Of a stretch of 26,450 nucleotides of DNA, positions 1 through 6,700 are shown one piece after another. How positions within the stretch are numbered: the first letter of the stretch is position 1; each line of letters begins with the position of its first letter. Below the pieces are notes generated by a model. The model saw nothing but the letters and a program-made list of their open reading frames with translations. It searched no databases and had not been told where the DNA came from. The stretch is taken from IMG/VR virus record IMGVR_UViG_3300032268_000793, positions 1-26,450 of that record. One strand, 5' to 3'. The stretch comes from a virus. A program made the translations under genes and the position numbers.

Positions 1-34
1 CGCGCGGAGTGAGTAGGTCAGGTGTCGTGCTCAT
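1..34 (-). CDS. Start of a truncated gene running off the left edge
   Basis: An ATG at 34 opens a frame reading MSTTPDLLTPR before the window ends. The start overlaps the TGA of the preceding minus-strand gene as ATGA (31-34), the same junction style used by the other genes of this operon. It lies inside the repeat at 27-70, whose second copy carries an equivalent ATG at 401. Only eleven codons are visible, so no function can be given. Confidence 0.35.
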   Translation of the reverse strand, partial: MSTTPDLLTPR

Positions 35-70
35 GGGTTTTGCGTCGGCGAGTTGCTGTGCTCCCCGTTC
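27..70. repeat. 44-bp direct repeat, copy 1
   Basis: This 44-bp stretch is repeated at 394-437 with one mismatch (G at 36, C at 403), 367 bp apart in the same orientation. On the minus strand it encodes the last residues of the 94-aa gene (NGEHSNSPTQN) and then the ATGA junction with the next gene, so the repeat spans a gene boundary rather than a protein domain. See also the copy at 394-437. Confidence 0.95.
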
Positions 71-315
71 TCAGACTTCGCTTTGAGTGCGCGCCACCGT
101 TTGTGCCAACCCTCCCACCGCCGCCACACTGCTTTGTTCGGGTTTTGGCACCGGCGCGGCTCTCCGTCTTTGCGGAGCCACAGCGGGCCGCAATATTCGT
201 CGAAGTCGAAGCGCCATACCTTGCCGTTCACGCGGATGCGTTGGTCACAGGCATCCGGCCCGTGGACGAGACCAACCACCCTGCCATTCTCTACGATTGT
301 AGCTATTCTTTTCAT
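31..315 (-). CDS. Small phage protein of unknown function (94 aa)
   Basis: The frame can be extended upstream to 474, but ATG 315 is chosen because the protein from there (MKRIATIVENGRVVGLVHG...) is compact and protein-like, while the upstream stretch is a shadow of the 29-aa frame. ATG 315 overlaps the TGA of that frame as ATGA. The protein is rich in Trp and Arg, with a KVWRFDF..YCGPLW core followed by a basic W-rich segment (VWRRWEGWHKRWRALK). There is no membrane segment or recognised domain. Its C-terminal NGEHSNSPTQNP tail is nearly identical to the tail of the 71-aa protein encoded at 398-613 because both ends lie in the 44-bp repeat. Function unknown; it sits in the regulatory operon led by the XRE gene. 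Confidence 0.6.
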   Translation of the reverse strand: MKRIATIVENGRVVGLVHGPDACDQRIRVNGKVWRFDFDEYCGPLWLRKDGEPRRCQNPNKAVWRRWEGWHKRWRALKAKSENGEHSNSPTQNP

Positions 316-401
316 TGTCGTCTGAGAACCATACACAGCAGCAAACTCGCCTGTTGTCGCGAGGTGTAGCGGCGTGGCGATTGGAAGCGGCGAGTGCTCA
401 T
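312..401 (-). CDS. Possible 29-aa peptide linking two operon genes
   Basis: ATG 401 overlaps the TGA of the 71-aa gene (ATGA, 398-401), and this frame's own TGA overlaps ATG 315 (ATGA, 312-315). The peptide begins MSTRRFQSPRRY and is basic, with no recognisable domain. It fills the whole gap between its neighbours with a 4-nt overlap on each side. That is the main argument for translation, perhaps as a coupling leader carrying ribosomes to the 94-aa gene. It could equally be chance. Confidence 0.35.
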   Translation of the reverse strand: MSTRRFQSPRRYTSRQQASLLLCMVLRRQ

Positions 402-437
402 GCGTTTTGCGTCGGCGAGTTGCTGTGCTCCCCGTTC
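394..437. repeat. 44-bp direct repeat, copy 2
   Basis: Second copy of the repeat at 27-70, with one mismatch in 44 bp. On the minus strand it covers the C-terminal codons of the 71-aa gene (NGEHSNSPTQNA) and the ATGA junction at 398-401. Both copies therefore sit at the same kind of position: the end of one gene and the start of the next, reading MST. Confidence 0.95.
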
Positions 438-613
438 GGCGACTCAGAGTGCCGATGGGAGGTTTCCGAGCCACCCCCGCCCCCCGGCCTGCGATCTACA
501 CTCACAAAAAAACGCAAGAACGTGTAAAACGTGCAGGTCGCATAGCGGCGAATTTGAAAGCGGAACTTCCAGCAAAGCCCGTGACGATGAAATCCGAAGT
601 GCCAGTTTCTCAT
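398..613 (-). CDS. Small protein downstream of the XRE gene (71 aa), unknown function
   Basis: ATG 613 overlaps the TGA of the XRE gene (ATGA, 610-613), so it is preferred over starts further upstream, which would read through the XRE gene in another frame. The product has an aromatic, His/Cys-containing N-terminal half (WHFGFHRHGLCWKF, YATCTFYTFLRFF) and a Gly- and Ser-rich tail (RPGGGGGSETSHRHSESP) ending in the repeat-encoded EHSNSPTQNA. No domain is recognised. Supported mainly by the overlap context; the unusual composition leaves room for doubt. Confidence 0.45.
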   Translation of the reverse strand: MRNWHFGFHRHGLCWKFRFQIRRYATCTFYTFLRFFVSVDRRPGGGGGSETSHRHSESPNGEHSNSPTQNA

Positions 614-858
614 GAGTTCAGTAGGTAGTCCGCGCTCACGTTCAGATGGAGGCAGATTGCGCGCAGATGCTTGACGTGTGGTGCGCGGCGTCCGCATTCC
701 CAATGGCTGACCATCATTCCGCCAGTTATCGGCTTGAGTCCGATCTTCGTTGCAAGGTCGCTTTGGCTCATGCAGCGCATTTTGCGCACGCATTCGAGTC
801 GCTCACCGAGTCCTTCGATTCCGGGTCTTCCGGTGATTGCTGCTTTTGGTCTGTTCAT
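610..858 (-). CDS. XRE-family (Cro/CI-type) helix-turn-helix regulator
   Basis: An 82-aa protein with one HTH_XRE domain at about residues 20-80: an ERLECVRKMRCMSQSDLATKIGL helix-turn-helix start, then VSHWECGRRAPHVKHLRAICLHLNVSADYLL, the classic third and fourth helices with the WE.G.R.P...L..I...L.VS.DYLL signature. It is a DNA-binding, cytoplasmic regulator, probably the phage repressor or a Cro-like protein. It is the first gene of the leftward operon and reads away from a rightward promoter at 948-975. GGTG...CACC inverted repeats in the 860-970 gap are plausible operators. There is no Shine-Dalgarno sequence before ATG 858. Which of repressor or Cro it is cannot be decided, as there is no second regulator or cleavage domain in view. 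Confidence 0.88.
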   Translation of the reverse strand: MNRPKAAITGRPGIEGLGERLECVRKMRCMSQSDLATKIGLKPITGGMMVSHWECGRRAPHVKHLRAICLHLNVSADYLLNS

Positions 859-888
859 ATTTGGCTTTCAGCTTTGGTTATGAAACTC

Positions 889-916
889 CTCCCGCCAGTG
901 GTGATTTCACCGGGAG
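889..916. promoter_or_regulatory. Candidate operator: nested inverted repeat upstream of the XRE gene
   Basis: GGTGA-TT-TCACC at 900-911 is a perfect 5-bp-arm inverted repeat. It lies inside a wider pair of 6-bp arms, CTCCCG (889-894) and CGGGAG (911-916). Position (about 40 bp before the XRE start) and size suit an XRE dimer binding site, and the related GGTG-C-CACC at 959-967 shares the same half-site. The outer arms alternatively allow an RNA hairpin in the leader. Inference from symmetry only. Confidence 0.4.
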
Positions 917-947
917 TCGGGGAACCACCCGCATTTGTCGCAAGATT

Positions 948-975
948 TTGAACTCATAGGTGCCACCGATATAAT
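948..975 (+). promoter_or_regulatory. Sigma70-like rightward promoter
   Basis: A perfect -10 (TATAAT, 970-975) lies 16 bp after TTGAAC (948-953), which matches the first four bases of the -35 consensus. The region is a local AT-rich island and would drive the two small rightward genes starting at 1055 and 1267, divergent from the XRE gene. GGTG-C-CACC (959-967) falls in the spacer, where a bound repressor would block polymerase. Confidence 0.55.
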
Positions 976-1054
976 CACATCACCACCCCGCGTCAAATTA
1001 AATCCAAAACTTTTTTCCATTGCCATCGCCAGCGATGCGCGGCAACGTGCGGCC

Positions 1055-1270
1055 ATGAGCACACCGAATTGGCTCAGATTTAGGGCGGGAGAAAAGGCAC
1101 ACGTCGTCACCGGCATGAGCGGCCCCATGCACCTGGTGCCATGCGGCTACGCAGCGCACGGCGCGACTGGCGTGCCTGACAAGCGGGCGCGGAAATGCCG
1201 CACATGCTCGCGCGCTGTGCGGCCCGTGTCGCCGCAGGAACGGCGCAAGGCAGGACATTTTCCCGAATGA
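1055..1270 (+). CDS. Small rightward gene of unknown function (71 aa)
   Basis: ATG 1055 gives MSTPNWLRFRAGEKAHVVTG...; an earlier start at 935 would lie upstream of the putative transcription start, so the shorter form is preferred. The protein is basic towards the C-terminus and contains an RKCRTC motif plus an upstream CG, which could bind a metal, though no known zinc-finger spacing is complete. The stop overlaps the next start as ATGA (1267-1270), supporting the frame. It is the first gene behind the rightward promoter and so perhaps an early or regulatory gene. Function unknown. Confidence 0.5.
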   Translation: MSTPNWLRFRAGEKAHVVTGMSGPMHLVPCGYAAHGATGVPDKRARKCRTCSRAVRPVSPQERRKAGHFPE

Positions 1271-1437
1271 GCAAGCCATCCAAAAAACCCTCAAAGTGCA
1301 GCGCGTGCGCGAAGCTGGAGCGCGCCCGCGGCGCGCTCCAAATCATTTCAACGTGGGCCACGTTTGACGACGGCGCGGTATTTCGCCGCGCGGACGTGCT
1401 GGCCCTTGTCACGAAAGTTTTGCGCGAACTGAAATAG
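1267..1437 (+). CDS. Small rightward gene of unknown function (56 aa)
   Basis: ATG 1267 overlaps the TGA of the previous gene (ATGA). The product is MSKPSKKPSKCSACAKLERARGAL... and has a basic start, a CSAC pair, and a helical C-terminal half ending in ALVTKVLRELK. An in-frame extension to 1195 exists but would overlap the upstream gene widely. No family is recognised. It forms a two-gene coupled unit with the 71-aa gene and converges on the end of the leftward lysis cassette. Confidence 0.5.
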   Translation: MSKPSKKPSKCSACAKLERARGALQIISTWATFDDGAVFRRADVLALVTKVLRELK

Positions 1438-1457
1438 GGCTTGCCGAGGCGCGGACA

Positions 1458-1494
1458 CTAAACTTGGCCAGTGTATCATCCGTTCCGAGTTTAG
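1458..1494. terminator. Inverted repeat in the convergent gap (possible terminator or regulatory hairpin)
   Basis: CTAAACTTGG (1458-1467) and CCGAGTTTAG (1485-1494) form 10-bp arms with a single G-T type mismatch around a 17-nt loop. It lies between the 3' end of the rightward genes (1437) and the 3' end of the leftward lysis genes (1557), where a bidirectional terminator would be expected. Neither side has a real T-tract, so intrinsic termination would be weak. Apart from this I see nothing in 1438-1556 that I can call a gene. Confidence 0.35.
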
Positions 1495-1556
1495 CGAAAT
1501 ATTCGATTACCGCGCGAGAAAAACGCTTACGAATCGCAGCCTCACGGCAGAAACGA

Positions 1557-1628
1557 TTACAGACGCACGCACACGACGACGAGGCCCGCGAGGATGAGCA
1601 CGGCGGCGATGCCGATGGCGAGGCTCAT
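1557..1628 (-). CDS. 23-aa hydrophobic membrane peptide of the lysis cassette
   Basis: ATG 1628 overlaps the endolysin stop codon (ATGA, 1625-1628) and opens a 23-codon frame ending in TAA at 1557. The peptide is one hydrophobic helix, beginning MSLAIGIAAVLILAG and ending VVVCVRL, long enough to cross the inner membrane once, with one Arg close to the C-terminus. Its place, coupled to the endolysin, suggests a lysis accessory such as a holin modulator or pinholin-like peptide. That role is inference; the single-helix character and the coupling are visible directly. Confidence 0.5.
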   Translation of the reverse strand: MSLAIGIAAVLILAGLVVVCVRL

Positions 1629-2266
1629 GGCCACACAGCGACACCGCCTTGCACGCGCTTGATTAGCGCGTTGATGAACGCCGTCTCACCCATCGCGCGC
1701 AGGCTTGGCGGTCGCAGGCAGATGTGCGGGCGGTCACCGAAGTCGGCTCCCCAGTTGAAACCAGCGGCTCGCGCGAGCTTCCCGGCAACATCGTATTGCG
1801 GCCCCTCGTCAATGTAGGTGCCGTCAGACGAGAAAAAGCCGATGTCGCACGCGAAGCCGGTCGTGCCGCCGCCGCCATTGTGCGACGATGTAGGCCAGCG
1901 GGCGGAAGTGACGCGCGGCCCCGGTGCCGTGCGGCCCTTGGCGTATAGCGCGTTTTGCTCGGCCTCGCCACGGTAGCCGGAGATCCATTTGCCCACGTCT
2001 GGCGCGACGGCTGCGTTGATCGCGCGTAGCAGGTCGCGGAATGGCTGTTGCACCTGCGGGTGGAGTGTCGCGAGGATGCCCTCGCTACGCGGGTCTGCGA
2101 GGCCCGTAGGCGGCTGCGCGGGCGCGATAGGCTCCGGCGCTTCCGTGCCGCCGTGCGCGGCTATCCACGCCAGCCCGAGGTTGAGCGTGGCAGGGCCGAA
2201 GATGCCATCCGGATTCGCTCCAACGGCGCGCTGGAACTGCCGCACCTTGTCAGCGTCGAGGGTCAC
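1625..2266 (-). CDS. Endolysin: peptidoglycan-binding domain plus M15-type peptidase
   Basis: A 213-aa protein. Residues about 4-33 resemble a PG_binding_1 repeat (VRQFQRAVGANPDGIFGPATLNLGL). A Pro/Ala linker leads to an M15 peptidase domain (VanY/L-alanyl-D-glutamate peptidase superfamily) with SSHNGGGGTTGFACDIGFF (His129, Asp141) and DRPHICLRP (His181), the expected zinc ligands and active-site region. It should cut peptide crosslinks in host peptidoglycan at the end of infection. There is no signal peptide, so it depends on a holin. The start is GTG 2266, overlapping the lipoprotein stop as GTGA, which settles the start choice. The stop overlaps the 23-aa membrane peptide. Confidence 0.88.
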   Translation of the reverse strand: MTLDADKVRQFQRAVGANPDGIFGPATLNLGLAWIAAHGGTEAPEPIAPAQPPTGLADPRSEGILATLHPQVQQPFRDLLRAINAAVAPDVGKWISGYRGEAEQNALYAKGRTAPGPRVTSARWPTSSHNGGGGTTGFACDIGFFSSDGTYIDEGPQYDVAGKLARAAGFNWGADFGDRPHICLRPPSLRAMGETAFINALIKRVQGGVAVWP

Positions 2267-2643
2267 TTACTCCCGGCAAACGCCGCCTCGCTGAGTGCCG
2301 TCGCCACCGCGTTAATCACGGTCGCTTTGCTCACGCGGTGCGTCGCCATTGCCTCCGCCGCGATGCTTTCCACGGCGCGTGCGGCTGCGGGATGCCCCGT
2401 CGCGCTGCGGACAAGCTGGCCGATGTCCGCCACGTCCACCGCGCCCCAAGCGGCTGAGGCTGCGGCGTGCCCGTAGTCCGAGCCGAGGTTGCCCGCGACA
2501 AGCGTGCGGAGCTGTGCCACGGCTATCTTGCCGAGGATGGCCCCGGCGTCACGGCGCACGGCTGGCCAGTTGGTGCCCGCGCATCCCGCGAGGGCGTTGA
2601 TGAGCGTTGCGGCGAGGGCGAGGATGAGGAGTTGTTTTTTCAT
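2263..2643 (-). CDS. Phage lipoprotein in the lysis cassette (126 aa)
   Basis: The N-terminus MKKQLLILALAATLINALAGC is a complete lipoprotein signal: positive start, hydrophobic core and a LAGC lipobox with Cys21 as the lipidated residue. The mature part is Ala-rich and helical and is not recognised. In a cassette that also holds a membrane-anchored coiled-coil protein, a holin candidate and an endolysin, an outer-membrane spanin subunit (Rz1-like) role is possible. However, it is longer than typical o-spanins and not Pro-rich, so this is only a suggestion. The leader CTCAACCC-ATG has no Shine-Dalgarno sequence. Confidence 0.7.
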   Translation of the reverse strand: MKKQLLILALAATLINALAGCAGTNWPAVRRDAGAILGKIAVAQLRTLVAGNLGSDYGHAAASAAWGAVDVADIGQLVRSATGHPAAARAVESIAAEAMATHRVSKATVINAVATALSEAAFAGSK

Positions 2644-2656
2644 GGGTTGAGTTTGG

Positions 2657-2935
2657 TTAGTCGCGTGGCTTCGGGGCGAAGCCGAAAAGCGGAGTCTTCC
2701 AATCGTCCCCCTTTTCGGGCGGCGGCGGCGTCGGCGATGGCGTCGGCGATGGCGTCGGCGGCGCGTAGTATGCGAGGATTTTAAGCAGCACGGTCGCCAG
2801 TGCCGATGCGTATGTCACATACGGCGTCCACTTGGGGGCGATGAGTTGGAGTATGTCCTTGTCGTAGGACATGCCCGCGATGATGGTGAGAACGCCAGTG
2901 AGGGTGGCGAGTAGGTCGAGCTTGCGTTTGTTCAT
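2657..2935 (-). CDS. Putative holin with two membrane segments (92 aa)
   Basis: Two hydrophobic stretches, about residues 8-22 (LLATLTGVLTIIAGM) and 39-58 (YVTYASALATVLLKILAYYA), are separated by a short polar turn. They are followed by a proline-rich tail (PPTPSPTPSPTPPPPEKGDD) encoded by a 12-bp tandem repeat. Size, topology and position just before a lipoprotein and an endolysin fit a class II-like holin that would release the endolysin through the inner membrane. No holin family signature is certain. The start overlaps the upstream stop as ATGA (2932-2935). Confidence 0.6.
   Translation of the reverse strand: MNKRKLDLLATLTGVLTIIAGMSYDKDILQLIAPKWTPYVTYASALATVLLKILAYYAPPTPSPTPSPTPPPPEKGDDWKTPLFGFAPKPRD
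2727..2760. repeat. 12-bp tandem repeat encoding the Pro-Ser-Thr tail of the holin candidate
   Basis: GGCGTCGGCGAT is repeated about 2.8 times in tandem, with two perfect units and a partial third, and is read on the minus strand as PTPS. Such an array can expand or contract by slippage in steps of four residues without breaking the frame. Confidence 0.8.
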
Positions 2936-3225
2936 GGTTTTCGGCTGATTGCGTCGAGGGTTGCTGCGAGCTTGTCCTGCGTGCGGATTGCGAGCTGCTG
3001 CGACTCGGAAATCTTATTCAGGTTGGATTTTACTTCACTCATCGTGGTCTCCACCAATGCCAGACGAGCGTCTTGCCGAATCATCACCTCTCGCCCTTGT
3101 GTCCACACGCCGAGTCCGCCAATGAGCATCACGGCAGCAGTGAGGACGTGCCCGAGGTTCACGGTGCCGTCGAATTTCCAGCGGCGTGCCTCGGCTTTGC
3201 GTTGCTCTTGTTCGGTGTCACTCAT
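2932..3225 (-). CDS. Single-pass membrane protein with coiled coil, spanin-like (97 aa)
   Basis: A polar, charged N-terminus (MSDTEQEQRKAEARRWKFDG) precedes one membrane segment at about residues 24-42 (LGHVLTAAVMLIGGLGVW). A heptad-rich helix follows to the end (LALVETTMSEVKSNLNKISESQQLAIRTQDKLAATLDAI). Inner-membrane anchor plus periplasmic coiled coil is the topology of i-spanins (Rz-like), and it sits in the lysis cassette. Small holin-associated proteins look similar, so the assignment is tentative. Both ends overlap neighbours by ATGA (3222-3225 and 2932-2935). Confidence 0.6.
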   Translation of the reverse strand: MSDTEQEQRKAEARRWKFDGTVNLGHVLTAAVMLIGGLGVWTQGREVMIRQDARLALVETTMSEVKSNLNKISESQQLAIRTQDKLAATLDAISRKP

Positions 3226-3737
3226 TTCACGGCGGCGAGTTGCGCTTCAAGATCCTTCACACGCGCGGCCCTTGCAGCGGCCTCGCGATCGGCGAACGGC
3301 GCATTGATCGCGGCGGCTAGCGTCGCCAGCGCAGCGCGTGCGGCGTCATACTTCGCGCTGTTCGCGGCGAGCTTGGCTTGCAGGTCGGCATACTCCGCAT
3401 CAATGGCCGTCCAGTCCAGCGCAGCGAGCAATGCGGCGGCGTGCTGCTGGTCTTGCGCGGTCATCGCGGCGAGTTCCGATGCGGCCTTGTCGCGCGCTGC
3501 GTTGGCGTCGGCGAGTTCGGCGGCTGCTTTGTCAGCGGCTTCTTTCGCCGTGGCCTGCGCCGCTGCGAGGGCGTCCGCGCTGGCCTTGGTTGCGTCGGCG
3601 AGCTTCGTCTCCAAGTCCGCGATTACTCCAGCGTCGCTGGCGCGCACTGCGGCCTTTACGTCCGCAATGATAAGGGTGAGGTCTGCGGCTGTTTCGGTGC
3701 CGAGGATGTCGTTGATTTCTGCGAGTGTTTTAGGCAT
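3222..3737 (-). CDS. Alanine-rich coiled-coil protein (171 aa), unknown
   Basis: After a short head (MPKTLAEINDILGTETAADL), nearly the whole protein is a long Ala/Lys/Asp/Glu helix with heptad character (KLADATKASADALAAAQATAKEAADKAAAELADANAARDKAASELAAM and onward). It has no signal peptide or membrane segment. It lies directly after the tail fibre gene and before the lysis genes, so it may be a trimerising or assembly accessory of the fibre, or a structural rod; neither is proven. Its start follows a G-free leader (AACCCACAAACATC-ATG) without a Shine-Dalgarno sequence. The stop overlaps the next gene (ATGA). Confidence 0.65.
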   Translation of the reverse strand: MPKTLAEINDILGTETAADLTLIIADVKAAVRASDAGVIADLETKLADATKASADALAAAQATAKEAADKAAAELADANAARDKAASELAAMTAQDQQHAAALLAALDWTAIDAEYADLQAKLAANSAKYDAARAALATLAAAINAPFADREAAARAARVKDLEAQLAAVK

Positions 3738-3756
3738 GATGTTTGTGGGTTTTAGG

Positions 3757-6700
3757 TTAAGCGATTACTGCGCCGAAGCTGCCATGCACTGCCCATCCTG
3801 CGGATGTGTATCGCAGAGTTACAGAATCTCCGGCGTTGTTAAATGTGATCGTTGTAAAACCGATGCACGTTGTAGGCGTGAGGACTCCGGTTCCAAGTGT
3901 GCCCTTGACCGCATGGCAGATAAATTTGAACTGCCCTGCCGTTCCGTTGGCGAGCGTGAGGGCATTAGCCGCTCCGGTAGATGTGAAGTCGGTGGCGGTC
4001 GTCGTGACATTCACCGCTCCAGCTCCACTGAGAGCCTGCGGGGTGCCAATCAGCGCGCCGCTGGCGGTCAGGTTCTGCATTGAAACCGTCCCGCTTCCAA
4101 AAGTCGCAGTGGCGGCGTTGGCGGCAAGGGTTAGGTTGCAGGAGTTATTGTACGCGGTAAGCGTAACGATTCCGATACTCCCGTATTGCAAAAACGTCAC
4201 GCTGCCATTGTCCGCCGCCAGCGTTACCGCCGCCCCTCCAGACCCCAGGGTGCCGCCATTAAACTTAACAATGCCTGTGCTTCCGACCTTGAACTGACTC
4301 ACCCCATCCTTCATCAAATTCATCAAATCTTGCGTGCCGTCGCCATTCACGCCGAAGTAGGTGCCTGCCGTGCTCAGCGTTGTGCTCGCCGTGGCGTTGG
4401 CGTCGTTGATATAGACGAGCGGGAAGCTGGTCGTGCCGGTGCCTGCGAACGGAACGCCGCTAACCTTGAGCACCGGCTTGGATGCCGCGCCTGCGGTTGA
4501 TAGGACGTTGAATCCGAGCACTGTATTCGTCCCGCTCGCGTTGCCCATGTTCAGCGCCGTGGATGCGCCGCCCGCGAAGTTCACCGTGGTCGCCGTGGTG
4601 TTGAGCAGCGCGAACGTCGTGCTCGGTGTTGTGATGCTCGTGGTGATGTCCGGCGAGGTCATGCTTTGCACGCCGGTAAAGGTATTCGCGCCGCTGCTAA
4701 TCGCCAGCGTGCCACTCAGCGGCAGCGTGACAGTGCCCGTGCCGAGCGCGCCCGTGGCAGGCGCGAGCGTCGTGGTGCCCGAGGTGGCGTTGCGAAAGCC
4801 GACGTTGCCCACGGCGCTGCCTGCGGTGCCGAGGAGGAGGGACGTGGTGGAGCTTGCCGTCAGCGTGGTGAAGCTGCCCGTGCTCGGAGTGGTCGCGCCC
4901 ACGGTGCCGTTGATGTTGATGCTGGCTGTGCCGCTGGCGTTCGTGAGGACGATGGCGGACGGCGTGCCGAGGGCAGGCGTCGTCAGCGTCATGTTCGTCG
5001 CCGTGGTGCCCGATGGCAGCGCGAGCAGCCCGCCCGTGGCTGACACGGAAATTGTCGCGCTGCCGCTGGTGCTGCCAAGAAACGTCGCTGTCCCATAAAA
5101 ACTCACGTTGTTTGCGCCGCCGTCAAACTTCATGTAATTCAGCCCTGAGCGCCGCGCTATGTAGAAGTTATTGCCAGCGGGTGAACTTGCATTTGGGTCG
5201 GTGAAAATAGCCGCGCCGTTTTGGTTGCGTGTCGAGACATACAGGTAACTTCCGCCGCTGGCTCCGCCAAAGATCGTGAGTCCCTCTCCGTAGGGCCCAA
5301 AAGCCGACTCTGTGTTAATGTCGGGGTACCCGATGGCAACGGCTGTGTTTCCTGATCTCGTCGTGCTCCAGATCGGGTTTTTCTGGCCCTGCTCAAGCAT
5401 GGAAACCTTGTTGAGCAATGCCTGCGAAGTGACTTGTATCGCGTGCGGGTGGCCCATGTAGCCTTGCGTCACCGCGCTTTGCACCGATCCCCACGTCACC
5501 AGGTCTGTTGAGTCAGAGTATTTCAGTCCCGCAGTGGACTGCTGGTAGTTTTGCTCCGCATAGAGTCTGTATGTGCCATTAGCGAGCGTGATTATCGCCG
5601 GGCCTTCCGTGGCGGACGGAAAGGATGGATAAGTTCCTGCCGTGTTGAATCCACTTGTGAGGCTGGTCGATGTGGCGTGACGAATGCCTCCTGCCGATGG
5701 CAGATCGTAGAACAGATGATAGGTCGAACCGACCTTCACCATTGCGGGAGAGTTTCCGAGGTTGTTGGTAATCGCGCTGCCTGTGATTTGAACCGGCGTG
5801 CTCCATGCCGAGTAGTCGCCGGAAGTGGTCGGATGCGTCTCGTAGAGGTAAAGCCCGCCTGCCGCCTGCGATGCCGTGGTGCGTGCGGCAAACAGGACGT
5901 GCTCCGTGCCGTCAGCGTCCACAAACCAGTCCCCGATCCAGACGTCGGCTGGCGTTCCGGTGGCGAGCGACCCGGTGCTGATGGTGCTCCATGTCCACGT
6001 CCGTCCGTCCGTGGATGAGCCAAGCCCCCAGCTATTGCCGCCCGTAAAAGAATTGCGGGTGTAAGCGATGTGAAAGGTTCCCGTGGTCGCGTTGTAGTGA
6101 AACGCCGGATCGCGGATGGTGCCTTCAGTCGTGACAATGGGCGTGGTGTGAACGCGCTTCCAAGTCGCCGCGTCCGTGGATGAGATGAACGTCATCCACT
6201 CATCGAAGTAGTCGAACGTGGCGGCAAGGTAATTGGCCTGAGCCAGCGTTGCGGTGGCGAGTCCGCCTGCGGTTCCCGGCGCGATACCGAGTGCCGTGAG
6301 GACTCCGGTGCCGGTTGTCGCCTCGCCAAGCACGCCCGCGTTGTCGTAGAGGATGCGCCCGCTAGTGCCGCTGGCGATGGCTGTGGTGCCGACTGTCAGG
6401 CCGGTCGAGGTCGCAGGCTTTGGCGTAATCCACGCGCGCAAGTCGGTGTTGGCCGTGATCGCGCCCGCGCTCGCGACAACCGTGGCGAGCGGGTAGCTGC
6501 CAGCCGTGAATGCCGTGGTGTTGACGCTGGCCACGCCTGCCGCCGTCACCTCGATGTAGTTCGTCGCGTTGGTGATGGCGAGGCTTGCCTGCGCTGCCAC
6601 GAATGCGCCGTTGGCTGCGTAGCCGGCGGCGACGTTGACGAGCAGGCCGGTGCCGTTGCTGACGAGGAAATCGTTGCGGTTGAGTAGCGCGGTCGGTGCC

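Noticed and set aside
398-793. 131-codon extension upstream of the 71-aa gene
   Set aside because: The extra part reads through the XRE regulator in another frame and is not protein-like; ATG 613 with ATGA overlap is the better start.
907-957. 16-codon frame MSSKSCDKCGWFPDSR on the minus strand upstream of the XRE gene
   Set aside because: Very short, ends inside the operator-like palindrome and has no supporting site; at most a leader peptide.
1409-1624. Minus-strand frame continuing past the endolysin stop with text such as REAAIRKRFSRAVIEYFAKLG
   Set aside because: No start codon is available, and it overlaps the 23-aa peptide and the 3' end of the rightward 56-aa gene; could be a gene remnant but not supportable.
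3073-5098. Long plus-strand frames opposite the coiled-coil and fibre genes
   Set aside because: They mirror third-position GC bias of the minus-strand genes and give Ala/Ser/Val-rich translations without motifs.
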